DNA of 20,738 nt from the NCBI GenBank assembly GCA_002293125.1, contig DBCR01000062.1, positions 1 to 20,738 of the forward strand, written 5' to 3'. The DNA comes from Opitutia bacterium UBA953 (lineage in GTDB: Bacteria; Verrucomicrobiota; Verrucomicrobiia; Opitutales; UBA953). The notes under the pieces are model-generated. The model saw nothing but the letters and a program-made list of their open reading frames with translations. It was not told where the DNA came from and made no database searches. Both the position numbers and the translations under genes were made by a program. Below, one piece after another: positions 1 through 8,715 of the stretch. Positions within the stretch are counted from its first letter, which is position 1; each line of letters begins with the position of its first letter.

Positions 1-2547
1 TTTGGTCTGGGCGACGATGCGGCGAATCTCGGCCCGGTCGGCGAAGCTGATTTCCGTGCCTGTGGCGTAGCGGGCGAGGTGCGCCACGAATGCGCGGGCG
101 AGTTTCTCTTCATCGGATGCGAGCAGGTCGACGAAGGCGGTCGTATCGCGGAAGGCGCGGCCGTCACGTAGTTCGCCGGAGGCGTCGACCGTCGGGCCGA
201 GCTTATATTCAACCTTCCAGTCGGTGTGGCCCTTTTCGGGCGGCAGGTCGCCCTGGCCGTTGGAGCGATAACGCGAACGCAGCCCGCCGACCGGGTCGAA
301 GGCTTCGAGGGCGAAGCCCGGCGCGTCGATCTTGGCGTGGCAGGCGGCGCAGTTCGGGTCGGAGCGGTGCTTGGTCAGTTGTTCGCGGATCGTCGTCGTA
401 CCGCGGGTATCAGGGTCGACCGCGGAGATGCCCGGCGGGGGCGGCGGAGCGGGGTCGTTCAGGAGTCGATCGGAGACCCAGACGCCACGTTTGACGGGGG
501 AGGTCGTCGTGCCGTTCGCGGTCAGCTTATGGATCGCGGCTTGGCCGAGCAGGCCGCCGCGCAAGCTTTCTGAGGGAAGGGGTACCTTGCGTTGCTCGAC
601 ACCCGTGACGCCCTTGATGCCATAGTGTTCGGCGAGACGCTGGGTGAGCATGGCGAAGCCGGGCTTCAGCAACGAACGGGCCGGGAGGTCCTTGGTGATG
701 AGTTCACGGAGGAAGGCGGGGGTCTCTTCAGCGACGCCTTGGCCAAGCAGGAAGCGGTATTCCGGGTAGAGCAAGGGGTCGGGATTGGTCTCGTCGAGCC
801 GGCTGAGTTCGAGCCACTGGCGAGCGAAGTCCAGGGTGAAGCGTTCTCCACGTGGATCGGCGAGCAAGCGGTCGATCTGGGCGCGGAGGATTTCCGGACG
901 GTGGAGCGAACGGTCGCGGGCCGTGGCGAGGAGGGCTTCGTCCGGCGGACCATTCCAAAGCCAATAGGAGAGGCGAGCGGCGAGGGCCGTGTCGTCGGAA
1001 GGCGCCGGGAGGAAGAGGAATTCCGGCGAGGTCAGCACGGCGACGTACACCCGGCGCATGGCGTCCTCGAAGCAATCCTTGGCGTCGAGCCGTGTCTGCA
1101 GGAGTTGCAGGTAAGGTTCGATCTCCGTCTCGGTCACGTCGCGGCGAAACGCGCGTGGAAGGAAGTCGGCGAGGAGTTTGCGAGCGTCTTCGAGGGGCTG
1201 GTCGGAACTGACCGTCTCGAGCTTCGGCGTGCGCTCGGCCGGCGTCAGATCGAGGTGCATGCTCGGCAGGTAGCCGCCGATGCTCCTGATCTTCTGGCGT
1301 CGAGGCGGGATGATGTCGCTTCCGGCGTCGAACGGTTTGATCGGGAGCTGGCCAAAGAGGCGCGCATGGCTCACCGGCGGCCAGACCGGGTTGAGGGGGC
1401 CTTCGATTTCGAACCAGTCGAGGGCGACGCCGGGGCCGACATGTTTGGCGGCGCGTCCGGCCACCTGTCCGATGCGCAATCCGTTCCACGGCACCGACAC
1501 CGGGTCGAAGACGATCGATTCATGGGCGTCGAGCCAGGTGACGATCTCACCTTCCTTTGATTCCATGGACGGAGCCGTGAACGCGGAGAGGAGTCGGCCG
1601 CCTTCCTGCTGTTTACCTTCTTCGTGGGCGCGCAGGACCGCGGCTTGGGGTGCGTCGCAGGGATTCGGCTTACCGTTCGCCCAGCGGAAGCCCCAGACCG
1701 ACAGTCGCAGGCGATAATTACCTGCGAAGATGGGTGAGACGTTCATCGCGGCCTCATAGCCGGCGAGGTTGGGGTTGAGCAGGCCGACGGCGCTCTGGCT
1801 CTTGGCGATCGCCGGGCTCTTGACCAAGGCGCCACGTTCCTTGAGGTCGGGGCCTTCGAAGCCGACGTGGCCCTTCTTATTCTCGTGGCCGCCGCGGACG
1901 GGCAGGGCGGGGTCCGGCTGCTTGTCCTTGAGCAGGACGTATTGTCCGTGGGAGAGATTGGCGCCAAACTTGAACAGTCCCGCTGGGTAGATGCGCTTCC
2001 GGTAGACCCGGGGGGCGCTGCTCTGCGTGGCGATGGCGATATCGAGGGCTTTCTCAATCGCTTCTTGGTAGGCGGCGAGATGGCCGGGTGAGAGATCGAG
2101 TCCGCTGGCGATCTTATCGTAGCCCGACACGCGTCCGTCGGTCAGGAGCATCCCCGTGATATCCAGACGAGGCAGGGCCAGTAGGTCCTTGAGTGAGTTC
2201 TCGAACTCCTGACGCGTTAGGCGACGGAGCTGGATTCCTGCTGAATGGGCGGCGGTCGAGGCCACGGTCAAGCGGGTGTCGAGTTCGGCGACGAAGGCAG
2301 CTTTTTCGGAAGCATTCGGCTGCGTCTTTTTCTTAGCTGGGGGCATCTCGCCATCGGCGACGGCGTCGTGGATCTTGATCCACCGGTCGAGCTGCTGCTT
2401 TTCCGAACCAAGTGATTCGAGGTCGAGCCCGCCTTTCTTCGTCTCCTTGTCGTGGCACTCGTAGCAATGCTTCTCGAGGAACGCTCGCGGCTCCGCCGCC
2501 GAAGCGAGGGCGGCGAACAAGGTCAGGATGACGAATCGCAGGGACAT
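1..2547 (-). CDS. DUF1587/DUF1592/DUF1588/DUF1585 haem protein with planctomycete-type cytochrome c domain (3' end off window)
   Basis: The frame is open for 849 codons from ATG at 2547 to the window edge, so only the C-terminal tip is missing. Residues 1-18 form a signal peptide. A planctomycete-type cytochrome c domain follows, with haem motif CYECH (C28, C31, H32) and a likely distal Met in GEMPP (M68). Next come a DUF1587-like segment (about 106-175, QLRRLTRQEFENSLKDLL), a carbohydrate-binding-like middle, DUF1595 (about 455-515), DUF1592 (about 530-665, with LSYWLW) and DUF1588 (about 665-775). A second haem motif CAACH lies at 733-737, followed by most of DUF1585. The family occurs in Planctomycetota and Verrucomicrobiota and usually sits beside a DUF1552 gene, which would be outside this window. 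Its role is not settled; periplasmic electron transfer tied to polysaccharide breakdown is inferred. The start lies 1 nt after the SGNH gene's stop, so the two are surely co-transcribed. Confidence 0.9.
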   Translation of the reverse strand, partial: MSLRFVILTLFAALASAAEPRAFLEKHCYECHDKETKKGGLDLESLGSEKQQLDRWIKIHDAVADGEMPPAKKKTQPNASEKAAFVAELDTRLTVASTAAHSAGIQLRRLTRQEFENSLKDLLALPRLDITGMLLTDGRVSGYDKIASGLDLSPGHLAAYQEAIEKALDIAIATQSSAPRVYRKRIYPAGLFKFGANLSHGQYVLLKDKQPDPALPVRGGHENKKGHVGFEGPDLKERGALVKSPAIAKSQSAVGLLNPNLAGYEAAMNVSPIFAGNYRLRLSVWGFRWANGKPNPCDAPQAAVLRAHEEGKQQEGGRLLSAFTAPSMESKEGEIVTWLDAHESIVFDPVSVPWNGLRIGQVAGRAAKHVGPGVALDWFEIEGPLNPVWPPVSHARLFGQLPIKPFDAGSDIIPPRRQKIRSIGGYLPSMHLDLTPAERTPKLETVSSDQPLEDARKLLADFLPRAFRRDVTETEIEPYLQLLQTRLDAKDCFEDAMRRVYVAVLTSPEFLFLPAPSDDTALAARLSYWLWNGPPDEALLATARDRSLHRPEILRAQIDRLLADPRGERFTLDFARQWLELSRLDETNPDPLLYPEYRFLLGQGVAEETPAFLRELITKDLPARSLLKPGFAMLTQRLAEHYGIKGVTGVEQRKVPLPSESLRGGLLGQAAIHKLTANGTTTSPVKRGVWVSDRLLNDPAPPPPPGISAVDPDTRGTTTIREQLTKHRSDPNCAACHAKIDAPGFALEAFDPVGGLRSRYRSNGQGDLPPEKGHTDWKVEYKLGPTVDASGELRDGRAFRDTTAFVDLLASDEEKLARAFVAHLARYATGTEISFADRAEIRRIVAQTK

Positions 2548-2548
2548 C

Positions 2549-4375
2549 TTAACGTTTCAAGGCGGCGTCGACGGCGAGCTTCAACTTGGCGGCGAAGACC
2601 TCGTAACCGGCGAGATTTAAATGCAGGTATTTGTCGGAATACAATTCACTCTTCAGCTTGCCATCGGCGTGGGTGAATTCGGCTGCCACATCAATGACGC
2701 GGACCTGAGGGTCGGCGTCGAGTTTCAGCGCATCGAGGGCGACGTTTACGTCGCGGACTTTGGCGCCGACTTCCTTGCTCGGGTCGAAGGCCGGCAGGAT
2801 CTTCACGACGATGATTTGCGACTGCGGGCAGCGGAGGCGGAGGTTCTCGACGCAGAGTCGGATGCCATGGGCGGCGGCGCTGACAGGCACGCCGTTGCCC
2901 TGGATGAGTGGGGCATTGTTCACGCCGATCTTGAGCACGATGACCTTGGGCGAGGCGCCGTCGAGGGCGCCGTGGTCGAGTCGCCAAAGGATGTGTTCCA
3001 TGCGGTCGCCACCGATGCCGAGATTCACCGCTTTGAGTCCGCCGAAATGTTTCTGCCAGGCGGTGTTGAAGGACGTGCCGTCGAAGCCACCGCCCCAGCC
3101 TTGGGTGATGCTGTCGCCGATGAGCGCGACATCGATGGCGCCGGCGGCCTTCACGTTCGCGATATTGGTCGCGTGATGCGCAAGCCAGACATTGCCATAG
3201 GTCGCATCCTTGCCGCGCCAGCGTCCGGCAGTCGGGGTGACGAACCACATCTCGGGCAGATGCTTCTTGATCTCGTGTCCGGGCTTGCGGGTGTATTCTT
3301 CTTTATTGGCCCAAGCTATTTCGGCTTCGGTCAGCGGCCAACCCGTCAGCTGAGGGTCGAGTTTGCCGTCGTTGTACGGGGCGTAGGGGTAGAGCAGTGA
3401 TTTACCGTCCGCGGATTTGGGCGTCGGACCTTCGGGCGTAGAAGGCTTCGCCTCGGGTGCCGAACCGGGTTTGGACACGGTCTCCTTCTTGGGGATGACG
3501 ACCGCGGAGCCCAGTCCCTTGCCGCCGAGGGTCGCGTCCAGCAGAGGTTTGAGGCGGGTGGCATAGACTTCGTAGCCAGCGAGGGACAGGTGAATATTAT
3601 CCGGGGTGAAGAGCTCTTTCTTGATCGTGCCGTCGGCGTTCAGGAAGTCCTTCGTGAGGTCGAGCACCTTGACCTTCGGGTCGGCGCCGAGGTTCAGTTT
3701 CTCGATCTCGGCGTTGGTCAGGAGGATGTCCTCATAGAAGCGGACCTTGGGCGCGTGGCAGGGCAGGATCTTCGCGACGACCACGTCGGCCTCGGGGAAT
3801 TTCTCGCGCAGGTTGGCGAGGCAAGCCTTCACGCCTTGCGCCGCGGCGGCGACGCCGGTCTCGGGCGTGAAGAACATGTTATTGTTGCCGATCATCAGCA
3901 CGATGGCCTTCGGCCTTAGGCCCTCGACGCCGCCATGGTCGAGACGCCAGAGCACGTTCTGGGACTTGTCGCCGCCGATGCCGATGTTGATCGTCTTGGC
4001 GCTGGGGAAGGCCTTGAGCCAGGCGGCGTTCAGGACGCCCTTGTCGAGCGGGCTGCCCCATTGTTGCGTGATCGAGTCGCCGACGAGGAGCACGTCGCAG
4101 GGGCCGGCGTTCTTCTGGACGTAGGCGACAAGCTTCGCATGGGTGTCGACCCACGAGGTGCCGCCCCAAGAACCGGCGGACGGCACGGCGGGCCAGAGGT
4201 GAGGGAGGTGTTTATTCACCTCGCGGCCGGGCCGACGTTCGAACTCCGGCTTGGCGATGAAGGCGCTTTCCTCCGCCGAGAGCGGCCAGCCCGTCGGCTG
4301 AGGGTCCGCCGGCTTGTGTGCGTATTCAAGGGCCAGTAAAGGAGCGGCCAACAGCAAGCAGAGGGCGCGGCGCAT
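2549..4375 (-). CDS. Secreted tandem SGNH/GDSL hydrolase (two catalytic domains, 608 aa)
   Basis: Two complete SGNH-hydrolase copies lie in one chain, related to the PAF-acetylhydrolase beta/gamma type; such enzymes commonly remove acetyl or acyl esters from carbohydrates. The signal peptide is residues 1-16. Copy 1 has nucleophile S101 in GDSIT, block II GIGGD (132-136), Asn block IGNNN (162-166) and the D259-x-x-H262 pair. Copy 2 has S422 in GDSIT, GIGGD (453-457), IGVNN (483-487) and H585. Its Asp is at H-4 (DKYLH) instead of H-3, so its triad may be impaired. Each copy is preceded by the same DPQ.TGWPL region, so the duplication spans more than the catalytic core. A Pro/Lys/Ser-rich linker (about 293-325) joins them. 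I chose ATG 4375, 11 nt after the esterase stop, because it opens a clean signal peptide; an upstream in-frame start at 4417 would lie inside the esterase gene. The substrate is unknown. Confidence 0.9.
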   Translation of the reverse strand: MRRALCLLLAAPLLALEYAHKPADPQPTGWPLSAEESAFIAKPEFERRPGREVNKHLPHLWPAVPSAGSWGGTSWVDTHAKLVAYVQKNAGPCDVLLVGDSITQQWGSPLDKGVLNAAWLKAFPSAKTINIGIGGDKSQNVLWRLDHGGVEGLRPKAIVLMIGNNNMFFTPETGVAAAAQGVKACLANLREKFPEADVVVAKILPCHAPKVRFYEDILLTNAEIEKLNLGADPKVKVLDLTKDFLNADGTIKKELFTPDNIHLSLAGYEVYATRLKPLLDATLGGKGLGSAVVIPKKETVSKPGSAPEAKPSTPEGPTPKSADGKSLLYPYAPYNDGKLDPQLTGWPLTEAEIAWANKEEYTRKPGHEIKKHLPEMWFVTPTAGRWRGKDATYGNVWLAHHATNIANVKAAGAIDVALIGDSITQGWGGGFDGTSFNTAWQKHFGGLKAVNLGIGGDRMEHILWRLDHGALDGASPKVIVLKIGVNNAPLIQGNGVPVSAAAHGIRLCVENLRLRCPQSQIIVVKILPAFDPSKEVGAKVRDVNVALDALKLDADPQVRVIDVAAEFTHADGKLKSELYSDKYLHLNLAGYEVFAAKLKLAVDAALKR

Positions 4376-4386
4376 GGCGAAAGGTC

Positions 4387-5517
4387 TCAGCGTGCCTGAT
4401 AGCCCTGCCAGAGCCACTCGAGGGCGGACGGCAGGAGTTGGGAGCGGGCGTTGCCGATACCGTGGCCGGAATCCTGGCAGAAATAATACTGGTAGGGGTA
4501 GCCCTTGGCCTTGAGGACCTTGGCCATACGGTGGTTGGCCTCGACCCAGTCGTGCATGCCGTCGCGCATGACGTTGGGGTTGTAGTTGTCGCGATCGCCG
4601 ACGGCCATGTAGAGGCGGATGGGCTTACGCTCGCTCTGCGGGATCAGGGTGTCGTGGAAATCCCAGGCGCCGCCCGGGGTCTTGGGGTCGAAGGGCCACT
4701 GCTGGTTCACGAACGTGCCGGAGAGCGTGAGCACACGACGGAACCATTCCGGGTGATACCAGGCCATGATCAGCGCGGCCGAACCACCGGAGCTCGTACC
4801 CATCGTGGCGCGGCCTTCGGGGTCGGTAGTGAACTTCACGCCGTAGTTCTTTTCGACGAGCGGCAGCACCTCGTGCTGGATGTATTCCGCGTAGAGACCC
4901 GACATCGTGTCGTATTCCTTGCCGCGTTCGTGGCCCTGGGCATCGCCACCGCCGTTGGCGATCTGCACCATGATGAGGGCGGGGATGCGCTTCTGGGCGA
5001 TGAGGTTGTCGAGGATGCGCGCCGTGTTGAGGTCCGGCTTGCCGAGGCCGGGACCGTCGTGGGTGACAAGGAGCGGAGCGGCGGTGCCAAGGACGTATTG
5101 GGCCGGGATGTAGACCGTGATGGTGCGCTTGTAGTCGATGGTGTGCGTCTTGACGATCAGGGTCTTGGGGTTGTTCGGATCGGGTACGCCGAACTCCTCG
5201 CGGGCGATGCCCGGGTTGAAGCGCTGCGTGGTCTTGGAATCGATTTGGAACTGCTGGATCTTGCCCTGCGGCACGCCTTCGACGGCCTTGGTCTCCGGGG
5301 CGGCGACATACGTCGGTCCGACGAGGTAGTTGCCGTCGGCGAGCGAAGTCTTGTCGCCAAGCTTCACGAAGGCCGGCGCGCCAGGTGCATCGAATGCACG
5401 CGTCGGCGGCGTCGGGCGGGCTTGTTTCTTCGGCGCCTGCGGGACGGCCTTCGGCTTATCAGCCGCAGTGAGCGCCACCAGCGGGGCTAGCAGCAGCAGG
5501 GCGAGGAGGGAGCGCAT
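4387..5517 (-). CDS. Secreted esterase, enterochelin-esterase/feruloyl-esterase-like alpha/beta hydrolase (PF00756 type)
   Basis: This 376-residue protein has a signal peptide (1-19) and a Lys/Pro-rich low-complexity stretch (21-40). A short beta-rich N-terminal region is followed by an alpha/beta-hydrolase domain (about 130-376). The nucleophile elbow MGTSSGG places Ser at 242; acid candidates are D308/D310 in VGDRDNYN, and H352 in SGHG completes the triad. The LLVTHDGPG strand and the long EYIQHEVLPLVEKNYGV helix are typical of the Fes/feruloyl/acetyl-xylan esterase group, which releases aromatic or acetyl esters from polysaccharides or cleaves siderophore esters. The sulfatase neighbours favour a glycan ester (inference). 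ATG 5517 follows the upstream sulfatase stop by 26 nt and gives an MRSLLALLLL leader like its neighbours. A GTG at 5547 would overlap that stop and spoil the leader. The 26-nt gap is pyrimidine-rich and has no Shine-Dalgarno sequence. Confidence 0.88.
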   Translation of the reverse strand: MRSLLALLLLAPLVALTAADKPKAVPQAPKKQARPTPPTRAFDAPGAPAFVKLGDKTSLADGNYLVGPTYVAAPETKAVEGVPQGKIQQFQIDSKTTQRFNPGIAREEFGVPDPNNPKTLIVKTHTIDYKRTITVYIPAQYVLGTAAPLLVTHDGPGLGKPDLNTARILDNLIAQKRIPALIMVQIANGGGDAQGHERGKEYDTMSGLYAEYIQHEVLPLVEKNYGVKFTTDPEGRATMGTSSGGSAALIMAWYHPEWFRRVLTLSGTFVNQQWPFDPKTPGGAWDFHDTLIPQSERKPIRLYMAVGDRDNYNPNVMRDGMHDWVEANHRMAKVLKAKGYPYQYYFCQDSGHGIGNARSQLLPSALEWLWQGYQAR

Positions 5518-5543
5518 GAATGACAGATGACAGAAGGAGGAAG

Positions 5544-7172
5544 TCACTTCGCCTTCTTCTTCGCTGCGCCTTTGCCGGCCTTGCCTTTCGGCTGTTCGGC
5601 AAGCGTGAGCTTCGCGAGAGCCACGTATTCATCGGTCTGCTTCTGCCAGAGGTCGGCGAGTTCCTTGGCCTTCTCGGGCATCTTGGCGGTGAGGTCGAAC
5701 TGCTCGGCTCGATCGGTGCTCAGATCGTAGAGGGCCCAGGCGTCGCCCTTGGCGGCGACGAGCTTGAAGTCTCCGACGCGGATCGCCTTGTTCTCTTCGT
5801 GGAGCCACCAGAGGCTCGGGCGCTCGACGGTGACATCGGACTTGAGTGCGGCCACGAGGCTCTTGCCTGGGGCGGCAGGGATGGGCTGGCCTTTCCAATC
5901 GGTGGGCTTGGTCACGCCGGCGAGTTCGAGGACGGTCGGGACGACGTCGATGACGTGGGCCGGGGTGCGGCGGAGTTCGCCCTTGGCAGCGAGGCCGGCC
6001 GGCCAGTGGGCGATGAGGGGCGTGCTGATGCCGCCCTCGTGCACCCAGGTCTTATGGCGGCGGTGCGGGGTGTTGGCGGCGCTGGAGAAGCCGGGCCCGA
6101 GGCAGAGGTAGGTCGCGGCGCTGCCCATGGCGGCTTGCTGGTCGTGGCCGCCGTCGCGCACCATGATCTCGGCGCTGGCGCCGTTGTCGGAGGCGAAGAG
6201 GATCAGGGTGTTCTCGTAGGCGCCCATGGCCTTGAGCTGGGCGATGATGCGACCGATCTCCGCATCCATCCGGTCGACCATCGCGGCGTGGATGGCCATC
6301 TTCGTGGCCTGGAAGCGACGCTGCTCGGCGGTGAGCGAGTCCCAGGGGAGCGGACGGTTCACTTCGTTCGGGCCGAGCTTGGCCATCGCATCAGGGAAGG
6401 CGTAGGGCGGACCGACTTCGGGTTCCACCGCGGAGAGCGTCGTGTTCGTCAGGCCGAGTTCCCGCTGGCGGGCATGGCGCGCGGTGCGGAGGGCTTCCCA
6501 GCCGGCGAGGTACTTATCGCGATACTTGGCGATGTCTTCGGGCAGGGCGTGCAGCGGGAAGTGCGGGGCGATGAACGGGAGGTAATGGAAGAAGGGCTTG
6601 TCGGCGTGGTTCGCCGCGTGGTCCTTGAGGCAGTCGATGGCGTGGTCGGCCGTCGCGATGGTCGCATAGTAGCCCTTCTCGTCGGCGGGGACCTTCACCG
6701 GTACGTCGTCGATCGAGTTGCCCTTGGCGCTGAAGAAGTTGCCTTGGTTGCGCATGTCGAGCGAGCGGTCGAAGCCGGTGGCGAGCACCGGGCCGTCGAT
6801 GTGCCACTTACCGCTGTGGTAGCTCCGATAGCCGGCGGGTTTGAGGAGATCCGGCAGGAGGCGTGCCCAGGATTGGCGGACGCCTTGGCCGCCACCGCCG
6901 ATGCCCGGGAGGCCGTCGCGGTGGACCTGCTGGGCGTAGTAGCCGGAGAGCAAGGCGGCGCGGGAGGGCCAGCAACGCGCGGTGTTGTAGAACTGCGTGA
7001 AGCGGACTCCGTTCTTCGCGAGTCCGTCGAGGTTCGGGGTCGCGATCTCACCGCCGTAGCAACCGATGTCCGAGTAGCCGAGGTCGTCGGCGAAGATCAG
7101 GACGACGTTAGGGCGTTGCGGGGCGGCTAAGGCCGTCAATGTGGCGAAAAGCAGGGCGAATAAGGAACGCAT
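5544..7172 (-). CDS. Secreted sulfatase (S1 type, CWPSR) with Lys-rich C-terminal tail
   Basis: A 542-residue formylglycine-dependent sulfatase, which hydrolyses sulfate esters outside the cytoplasm after conversion of the active-site Cys. It has a signal peptide (1-17), the first metal-ligand Asp pair in IFADD (D29, D30), C67 in CWPSR, GKWH (121-124), a second His in APHFPLH (H204) and the ASDNG metal site (D329, N330). All key residues of a working enzyme are present. The C-terminal subdomain carries the usual LYDLSTDRAEQFDL segment. The last 14 residues are a Lys/Gly/Ala tail with seven lysines, also found in other forms on three neighbouring enzymes. It is the first gene of block D; the 107-nt upstream gap holds a palindrome, so a promoter probably lies there. 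Its relation to a specific S1 subfamily, and so its substrate, cannot be fixed by eye. Confidence 0.95.
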   Translation of the reverse strand: MRSLFALLFATLTALAAPQRPNVVLIFADDLGYSDIGCYGGEIATPNLDGLAKNGVRFTQFYNTARCWPSRAALLSGYYAQQVHRDGLPGIGGGGQGVRQSWARLLPDLLKPAGYRSYHSGKWHIDGPVLATGFDRSLDMRNQGNFFSAKGNSIDDVPVKVPADEKGYYATIATADHAIDCLKDHAANHADKPFFHYLPFIAPHFPLHALPEDIAKYRDKYLAGWEALRTARHARQRELGLTNTTLSAVEPEVGPPYAFPDAMAKLGPNEVNRPLPWDSLTAEQRRFQATKMAIHAAMVDRMDAEIGRIIAQLKAMGAYENTLILFASDNGASAEIMVRDGGHDQQAAMGSAATYLCLGPGFSSAANTPHRRHKTWVHEGGISTPLIAHWPAGLAAKGELRRTPAHVIDVVPTVLELAGVTKPTDWKGQPIPAAPGKSLVAALKSDVTVERPSLWWLHEENKAIRVGDFKLVAAKGDAWALYDLSTDRAEQFDLTAKMPEKAKELADLWQKQTDEYVALAKLTLAEQPKGKAGKGAAKKKAK

Positions 7173-7222
7173 GGGGTTGAGGGCAAATTACTGGGTAAAG
7201 CAGGAGGAGGGCAAAGACGGAA

Positions 7223-7258
7223 ATGGGGTCAGACCCCATTAAAGAGGTCTGACCCCAT
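7223..7258. repeat. Paired GGGGTCAGACC inverted repeat in intergenic gap (REP-like or terminator)
   Basis: A perfect 13-bp inverted repeat (7223-7235 with 7246-7258, 10-nt spacer) lies 21 nt downstream of the sulfatase stop at 7280. The left unit is itself a perfect palindrome (7222-7240, nine-base arms around one A). It is flanked on the left by GCAAAGACG (7211-7219), which also flanks the hairpin at 9552-9585. On the minus strand it is followed by ATTTCCGTCTTTGC, T-rich but not a run of T, so it is a poor classical terminator. GGGGTCAGACCCC-type palindromes resemble extragenic repeats in other genomes (from memory, not checked). Confidence 0.75.
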
Positions 7259-7279
7259 CGGGGCCGAATGGTTCGTCGC

Positions 7280-8710
7280 TTACTTTTTGGCCGGGTTAGC
7301 GGTCTTTTTCTTCCGACCGGCCTTGGCTTTGGCGTCTTCGGCGGCGAGTTGCTCCTTGCTCGGGGGCGTCCACTCCGCCGGAGCGGGGTTGGCCACGCTG
7401 AGCGGGAAGGCGTCGTCGTAGGCTTTCATTTCCGCGCCTAGCCGTGCTTGGAGGCGACGTAAGGTTTCGGCGTGGGCCGGAGTTTCGGCGAGGTTGGTCA
7501 GTTCGCGCGGATCCTTCTCTAGGTCGAAGAGCTGGGTGCGGTCGACGAGCGGATAGCGGATGAGCTTCCAGCGTCCGTCGCTGAAGGAGCGCATGCAGTC
7601 ACGGTAGGCCAGATAAGCCCCGTCGCGGACCGCCGGCTTTTCGCCGCGGAGCACCGGCGTCAGGTCGAGGCCATCGACGCCGTCCGGCGACTTGGCGCCG
7701 GCCAGCGACACGAAGGTCGGGAAGAGGTCCATCAGGTAGGTGGACGCTGCGGTGCGTCCGTGGGGGATGCCGGGTCCGGCGATGACCAGCGGGACGTGCA
7801 TGCCGCCGAACTCGTAGAGGTTCTGCTTACCGAAGAGGCCGTGCTCGCCGAGCGAAAGGCCGTTGTCGCCGGAGAAGACGATGATGGTGTTCTCCCACTG
7901 GCCGGTCTCCTTGAGGGCGGCGAAGATCCGGCCGACGTGGTGGTCCATTCCGGTCACGCAGGCGTAGTAGTCGGCCGTCTGTTGCCGGGTGTCTTTTTCC
8001 GTGCGTGGCCACGGAGCAAGGCGTTCGTCTCGCACCGCCATCTCCCCGTTGTCCCAAGGGTGTTGCGGCCGGAAGGCCGGCGAGAGCGCGATGCGCGCGG
8101 GGTCGTACATCGCGTGGAAGCGGGGTTCGGCCGAGCGCGGGTCGTGCGGGACGGGCGGGGCGAGATAGGCGTAGAAAGGCGCGGCGTCCTTGCGAGCGGC
8201 ATGCTCCTTCAGGAAACCGATCGTGCGGTCGGCGAGGCGCGCGCTCGCGTGGGCGCGATCGGTGGCGGGGTCACCCTCTTTCTTGCCATCGTCGAGGATG
8301 CTCGTCTGGAAGGCGCGAAGTCCCTCGGTGAACGCGTTGCCCCCTTTGCCCATGTGCCAAGTGCGATAGCCTGCTGCCGCCAGCACGCTGGGCAGGAAGG
8401 TGGCGGGGTTGTCGGCCTCAGGCCGGGCCGCCTTCGCTCCCGGGATGCGCTGCCAGGAGCGTCCGGTCAGCATCATCGTGCGGCTCGGGGTGCAGACCGC
8501 GCCGATCATCGAGCCTTGGGTGTAGGCCCGCGTGAAGGTCATCCCGCGGGCGACGAGCGTGTCGAGGTGCGGGGTGATTAGGCCCGGAGCGCCGAGCGCA
8601 CCCAGACCGTCGGCCCGGTGGTCGTCGGCGTGGATGTGCAGGATGTTCGGCCGCGCCGCCAAGAGCTGCCCGGCGAAGCAGGCCGAGAGCAGAAGAAAGA
8701 AAGCGCGCAT
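7280..8710 (-). CDS. Secreted sulfatase (S1 type, CTPSR; iduronate/choline-sulfatase-like) with altered GKWH motif and Lys-rich tail
   Basis: A 476-residue sulfatase with signal peptide (1-18), metal Asp pair in IHADD (D29, D30), C73 in CTPSR, H189 in PPVPHD, FSGDNG (D282, N283) and GEHGLFGKQNLYE carrying a Lys equivalent to the usual second active-site Lys. The last two motifs resemble the iduronate-2-sulfatase and choline-sulfatase side of the family. At the place of the near-universal GKWH it reads GKGGN (121-125): the Lys is kept, but Gly sits where the His that contacts the formylglycine should be. Activity may therefore be reduced or differ. The tail (461-476) has eight basic residues in 16. 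It starts 5 nt after the DUF1080 gene's stop and is the last gene of block C. Confidence 0.93.
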   Translation of the reverse strand: MRAFFLLLSACFAGQLLAARPNILHIHADDHRADGLGALGAPGLITPHLDTLVARGMTFTRAYTQGSMIGAVCTPSRTMMLTGRSWQRIPGAKAARPEADNPATFLPSVLAAAGYRTWHMGKGGNAFTEGLRAFQTSILDDGKKEGDPATDRAHASARLADRTIGFLKEHAARKDAAPFYAYLAPPVPHDPRSAEPRFHAMYDPARIALSPAFRPQHPWDNGEMAVRDERLAPWPRTEKDTRQQTADYYACVTGMDHHVGRIFAALKETGQWENTIIVFSGDNGLSLGEHGLFGKQNLYEFGGMHVPLVIAGPGIPHGRTAASTYLMDLFPTFVSLAGAKSPDGVDGLDLTPVLRGEKPAVRDGAYLAYRDCMRSFSDGRWKLIRYPLVDRTQLFDLEKDPRELTNLAETPAHAETLRRLQARLGAEMKAYDDAFPLSVANPAPAEWTPPSKEQLAAEDAKAKAGRKKKTANPAKK

Positions 8711-8715
8711 GGAGC

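Noticed and set aside
592..1560. 322-codon open frame on the plus strand
   Set aside because: It is opposite the DUF1592-type gene, whose continuous 849-codon frame with two haem motifs is the better reading.
4376..4417. Upstream in-frame start for the tandem SGNH gene
   Set aside because: It would lie inside the esterase gene and put 14 non-signal residues before a good signal peptide.
4318..5490. 390-codon open frame on the plus strand
   Set aside because: It is opposite the esterase; no motif, and it crosses the esterase/SGNH boundary in antisense.
5520..7130. 536-codon open frame on the plus strand
   Set aside because: It is the antisense of a sulfatase with all catalytic motifs; the composition is that of a mirrored frame and there is no signal peptide or known domain.
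7173..7222. Sigma-70-like promoter before the first gene of block D (minus-strand TTTGCC and TAATTT)
   Set aside because: The hexamers match poorly and their spacing of about 19 nt is long, so I do not call it although a promoter in this gap is likely.
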